Assembly (NCBI RefSeq): GCF_022899935.1
Contig: NZ_JALJCJ010000001.1
Location: 828,053 to 892,052 of the forward strand
Direction: 5' to 3'
DNA from: Shinella curvata
Lineage (GTDB): Bacteria > Pseudomonadota > Alphaproteobacteria > Rhizobiales > Rhizobiaceae
Length of the DNA stretch: 64,000 nt
Position numbers and translations under genes: made by a program
The notes under the pieces: model-generated
What the model saw: the letters and a program-made list of their open reading frames with translations, nothing else
Databases searched by the model: none
Told to the model about the DNA's origin: nothing
Shown here: piece after piece, positions 60,955 to 64,000 of the stretch
How positions within the stretch are numbered: the first letter of the stretch is position 1
Layout of the letters: every line of letters begins with the position of its first letter

Positions 60955-61098
60955 TTGAAACCGAGACTGTTCCATCCGGGAACGCTGTTCGTGACCGCTC
61001 TGATCGTCACGATCCTTGTGATCCCCTTCGCGCAAATGCAGCTTTCCAGGCAGCACGCCGGTGACGTGCAACGCGTCCTGTTGTGGCGCGCCGGCTAG
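60955..61098 (+). CDS. Tiny hydrophobic membrane peptide
   Basis: This 47-residue ORF starts with TTG (GAGGTG six bases upstream) and encodes LFVTALIVTILVIPFAQM, a single membrane helix, followed by a charged tail. It occupies an otherwise gene-free stretch (60792-61194). Support is the ribosome-binding site and the clean hydrophobic helix; an overlapping ATG frame from 60940 is less convincing. Confidence 0.4.
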   Translation: MKPRLFHPGTLFVTALIVTILVIPFAQMQLSRQHAGDVQRVLLWRAG

Positions 61099-61194
61099 AA
61101 CCGTGCTTTTGCGCTTGGCGTTTCCAGGCTGCAAAAACAGATTGCATTTCGCAATCGGTTTTGCGACAAAGAAACACCAATCGCGGAGGTCGTC

Positions 61195-61854
61195 ATGAAG
61201 CCCGTTCTCTACGCTCATCCCTTTTCCAGCTATTGCCAGAAGGTGCTGACTGCCCTTTACGAAAACGGGACCGACTTCGAATACCGCCTGCTGGACCACA
61301 ACGACGCCGAGACACTCCTCGATTTCGAGACACGCTGGCCGATCAAACGGTTCCCCATCCTCGTCGACGGCGATCGTCAGGTTATGGAGGCGACGGTTCT
61401 CATCGAATATCTGGGGTTGCACTATCCGGGGCCGGTCAAGCTCATTCCGGAGGACCCGGACAAGGCGATCGAGGTGCGCATGCTCGACCGCTTCTTCGAC
61501 AACTACGTTTCAACGCCGCAGCAGAAGATCGTCTTCAACGCGATCCGCCAGGAAGCCGACCGTGACCCCTATGGCGTCAGGGAAGCGCGCGACATGCTGG
61601 AGCGCGCCTACGCCTGGCTGGACCGGCACATGGAGGGCCGCGTCTGGGCATCGGGCGATACATTCACGCTTGCCGATTGCGCCGCCGGACCGTTCCTGTT
61701 CTATGCCGACTGGACACATGCCATCGATCCGGCCCTCACCCATGTGCATGCCTATCGCAAGCGCCTGCTCGACCGCCCCTCCTTCGCCCGTGCCGTGGAC
61801 GAAGGCCGACCCTTCCGGAAGTACTTTCCGCTTGGAGCGCCCGACCGCGATTAG
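61195..61854 (+). CDS. Glutathione S-transferase family protein
   Basis: The 219-residue protein has an N-terminal thioredoxin fold with HPFSSYCQKV as the likely glutathione-activating site, the cis-proline region KRFPILVDGD, and MEATVLIEYL, followed by an all-helical C-terminal domain (ASGDTFTLADCAAGPFL). It may conjugate or reduce glutathione adducts. Its start follows GGAGG. Its stop overlaps that of the small opposite-strand gene by four bases. Confidence 0.9.
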   Translation: MKPVLYAHPFSSYCQKVLTALYENGTDFEYRLLDHNDAETLLDFETRWPIKRFPILVDGDRQVMEATVLIEYLGLHYPGPVKLIPEDPDKAIEVRMLDRFFDNYVSTPQQKIVFNAIRQEADRDPYGVREARDMLERAYAWLDRHMEGRVWASGDTFTLADCAAGPFLFYADWTHAIDPALTHVHAYRKRLLDRPSFARAVDEGRPFRKYFPLGAPDRD

Positions 61855-61994
61855 TCCACCGTCCAGGATGGGCATGGTGCCTTGAAGCAGCACAGGCCGT
61901 TGTCGCAGACGACATAGAGGCGGTCAGCCGCAGCAAATGACGTGACAAGAGAAACCGACAAGAGCGCTGTGCGAAAACCGCGGCGGAGCATCAT
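61851..61994 (-). CDS. Tiny Cys-rich exported protein
   Basis: This 47-residue ORF has a strong Shine-Dalgarno (AGGAGG, seven bases upstream of ATGATG), a signal peptide (ALLSVSLVTSFAAAD) and a mature part of about 22 residues with four cysteines (VVCDNGLCCFKAPC). It is convergent with the GST gene. I do not recognise the family. The ribosome-binding site and signal peptide make it probably real. Confidence 0.65.
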   Translation of the reverse strand: MMLRRGFRTALLSVSLVTSFAAADRLYVVCDNGLCCFKAPCPSWTVD

Positions 61995-62029
61995 GCCGCA
62001 TCCTCCTGTGAAGGGCGACCGCAGAGCAG

Positions 62030-64000
62030 TCAGTTCGGCCCCCGGTCTTCAGCGCGCATTTCGGCAAGGGCACGGATCGCGTCTTGCCGCCCGGTTTCGG
62101 CAAGCGCCTCCAGCAACCGCGCGGCATCGATGCGCATGCCGAGGTTCTTGTAGGAGAAGGCGCGCAGGATCATCAGGTCCGTCGGCTCCGCGCGAAGCTG
62201 GTTGCGCTGGTCGAGAAAACCGATCGTCTCGCGATAGCGCCGGGCGCGGAAACTGCTGATGGCCCGGTCGGCAAGAATGGCGACCTGAAGCTCGGCACCT
62301 CGGCTATGATCGAGCTTGGCCTTCGTCGCGGCAACGGCGGCATCGCTGGTCAGGCCGGCGCGCAGATAGGCAAGGCTCTGGCCATAGGCGGCATCGCTGC
62401 GCGTGCGCCCCTCACCCGTCAAGGCCACTTCGAAGGCCTGAGCGGCTTCCAGTGGCCGGTTGCGTTCCATCAGGCACCAGCCGAGCGTCAGCGCATGTGC
62501 TGGCGGGAGGCCCACAGGATTGCGCGTGCTGCGGCAATCCCCCACGGCATTGCTCGGACGCCGAGCCGTGCGCACGACGCGTTGCGGCCGCGCGGCAACG
62601 TCCTCGACGACCTCGCGGGTCACGACACGCTGCCCGGCATACGCAAGCCGTGGCTGACGCTCGGTGACAATCTGCGTCCTGTCGTCCGGATCGTCCTGTT
62701 CACCGAGCCGCGCTATGCGCTCCGAACGCCCCGCCCAGGCCTGCTTGACGGCCGCAAGGCCGGCTTCATCCTCAAGGCGCAGCCGCGCAACACCGAGACC
62801 GTAGGCGGCGGGTTCATAGTCCGCCTTCCATTTCAGCACCTGCGCGAACCATTCCCCGGCGGTAACCGGTTGGTCCATGGCCAGCGCATACCAGCCGAAC
62901 TGCTCGCCCGTCTCGGGATGCTTTTCCTCCAGCGTCACCTGCGCGATGCGGTTCAGCACCTTGGCATCGAGCTTTTGCGGCGGATCGAGAGCCAGGAGAT
63001 TGGTGGTCGCGGCGAGATAGGTCTGCATCGCCTGCTCGGAGGTGGTCCGCCAGGCATACATCACATCCTCCGCTTCGCCCGGCATCTTGCGGGCCAGGAG
63101 GATGAGGGCGAGCCCCTGCGAGGCAGAGGCGGAATCCTCGACCGCGCGCGCCTTGCGAAAGAACGGCTCGGCGACGGCGTTCTGGTCGCGCCGGAGATGA
63201 TACCAGCCGAGCAGCAGCGCGTCGGAGGCCAGCTCCTCGTCCGTCACCAGCTTCTCCACCAGCTTCAGATAGACGGGCGCCACGGTGATTTCGGCATTCT
63301 CGTCACCTTCGCCGACGAAACGGCGGGCGAGATCGGCGCGGATCGCATCGAATTCCTTGACGCCATCAGGTCCGGCGCGCTCCCGGGAGAGGAGGTCCTG
63401 CATGTCCTCGTAGTCGAGCAGCGTCGACGCCTTCTGCACCGTCGCCACGCGCACCGGCGCGTCCGTGCAATTGTCGAGCATATAGCCGTAGGCATCCTTG
63501 GCGCGCTGCATGCGGTCGGTCTTGACGAAGGCCTCGGCAACGCGCCACAGCACATCGGCATCCGAGCAGGTGAGCAGGCTCGGCGTTTCCGCGCCGAGAC
63601 GCACGACATCCTCGCTCTTGCCCGCATTCGAGGCGGTGATAAGTGCGGTGCGCTTCTCCGCAACATCAAGACGCTCGACGAGATCCGCCGGGGGTGTCCA
63701 TTGCGGATCCTCCTGCTGGCGCTTGGCGATCGCCGCACGCACGTCCGCATAGCGCGACTGGCTGTAAAGCGCCCACATCGCCTCCAGCTGCTTGTCTTCG
63801 TTGACAGGCACGGCAAGCGGGTTTTCCGGCGGGGTCCAGGTGGGATAGAGCGCACGCAGCCGCGCGATCTCCGCATTGAGACGGGCCGTGTCGCCACGCG
63901 ACGCGAAATACCGCAATGCGCTTTCATCGACCGCGGGGCGGCTTTCCGCCGTTTCGACAACGGTACCGGTCTTCGCCTGACTGCTTTCGACCTGTGCAAC
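62030..64000 (-). CDS. TPR-like hypothetical protein (5' end cut by window edge)
   Basis: The frame is open from the stop at 62030 to the right edge, giving at least 656 residues; the TTG at 63916 is not necessarily the start. The protein is Ala- and Leu-rich with helical pairs resembling tetratricopeptide repeats, for example ALTLGWCLMERNRPLEAAQAFEVAL and SYKNLGMRIDAARLLEALAE. Two segments with WTPP (TWTPPENPL and QWTPPADLV) look like a duplicated N-terminal unit. No catalytic motif is visible. A scaffold or polysaccharide-export role is possible but unproven. Confidence 0.75.
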   Translation of the reverse strand, partial: VAQVESSQAKTGTVVETAESRPAVDESALRYFASRGDTARLNAEIARLRALYPTWTPPENPLAVPVNEDKQLEAMWALYSQSRYADVRAAIAKRQQEDPQWTPPADLVERLDVAEKRTALITASNAGKSEDVVRLGAETPSLLTCSDADVLWRVAEAFVKTDRMQRAKDAYGYMLDNCTDAPVRVATVQKASTLLDYEDMQDLLSRERAGPDGVKEFDAIRADLARRFVGEGDENAEITVAPVYLKLVEKLVTDEELASDALLLGWYHLRRDQNAVAEPFFRKARAVEDSASASQGLALILLARKMPGEAEDVMYAWRTTSEQAMQTYLAATTNLLALDPPQKLDAKVLNRIAQVTLEEKHPETGEQFGWYALAMDQPVTAGEWFAQVLKWKADYEPAAYGLGVARLRLEDEAGLAAVKQAWAGRSERIARLGEQDDPDDRTQIVTERQPRLAYAGQRVVTREVVEDVAARPQRVVRTARRPSNAVGDCRSTRNPVGLPPAHALTLGWCLMERNRPLEAAQAFEVALTGEGRTRSDAAYGQSLAYLRAGLTSDAAVAATKAKLDHSRGAELQVAILADRAISSFRARRYRETIGFLDQRNQLRAEPTDLMILRAFSYKNLGMRIDAARLLEALAETGRQDAIRALAEMRAEDRGPN

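Noticed and set aside
1-64000. CRISPR arrays, tRNA or rRNA genes, prophage or integrase genes
   Set aside because: I looked for regular direct repeats, tRNA-like cloverleaf patterns and phage or integrase motifs in the proteins and saw none.

Overview
The window is a high-GC chromosomal or megaplasmid segment from an alphaproteobacterium, most likely a member of the Rhizobiaceae (Shinella, Ensifer, Rhizobium or Agrobacterium type). The grounds are codon usage, the density of ABC importers, palindromic intergenic elements typical of that family, an iron-responsive (RirA-type) operator, and MttB-type and carnitine dehydrogenase genes of the rhizobial kind. I see no rRNA, tRNA, CRISPR array or transposase. 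Genes stand almost edge to edge, often with 1 to 11 base overlaps. The largest stretch without a large gene is 60792-61194, and it holds one probable tiny ORF. The 24890-25142 gap and the other gaps of about 200 bases show no further genes.

Layout. 1-5838: a LuxR-type regulator cut by the left edge, divergent from a polyamine-type ABC importer operon ending in a short-chain dehydrogenase. 5853-8404: an L,D-transpeptidase, a YdeI/OmpD-associated protein and a GH25 lysozyme lipoprotein. 8589-17239: a six-gene minus-strand operon with a divergent LysR gene. It looks like a complete ergothioneine (trimethyl-thiolhistidine) degradation pathway: ergothionase-like HAL protein without the MIO triad, thiourocanate-hydratase-like urocanase, DUF917 protein, hydantoinase, N-carbamoyl amino acid hydrolase, plus a TfoX-domain protein. 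17236-30289: a carnitine/gamma-butyrobetaine cluster made of a CdhR-type regulator, the 3-ketocarnitine cleavage enzyme, a carnitine dehydrogenase-thioesterase fusion, acyl-CoA dehydrogenase, NDP-forming CoA ligase and CaiD, followed by an oligopeptide-type ABC importer.

30352-34255: a palindromic repeat, a small secreted PAAR-like protein, an ACT protein, an esterase, a LysR regulator and an acyltransferase. 34481-40614: a ydcSTUV-patD-like importer and aminobutyraldehyde dehydrogenase operon, in which a foreign low-GC gene sits exactly between the two permease genes, flanked by a 13-base direct repeat. 40722-45655: a DUF1328 gene, then an iron-regulated siderophore cluster (TonB receptor, FhuF, binding protein) and a membrane protein. 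45652-46768: an isochorismatase-like hydrolase divergent from an Lrp/AsnC regulator. 46829-55077: an MttB-like methyltransferase, a PEP mutase/isocitrate lyase-family protein and two dimethylglycine/sarcosine dehydrogenase-like flavoproteins, divergent from a LysR gene. 55143-64000: a small zinc-ribbon protein, an SDR, a small protein, a pmrCAB-like set (eptA, response regulator, histidine kinase), a GST, a tiny Cys-rich exported protein and a large TPR-like protein cut by the right edge.

How it fits together. Three clusters converge on trimethylammonium compounds. Ergothioneine would yield trimethylamine, sulfide and glutamate. Gamma-butyrobetaine and carnitine would yield glycine betaine and acetoacetate. 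Glycine betaine could then be demethylated stepwise to glycine by the MttB-like and dimethylglycine dehydrogenase-like proteins. The aldehyde dehydrogenase could feed the same network from putrescine or from trimethylaminobutyraldehyde. The single-gene family calls are well supported by motifs; the pathway assembly is inference.
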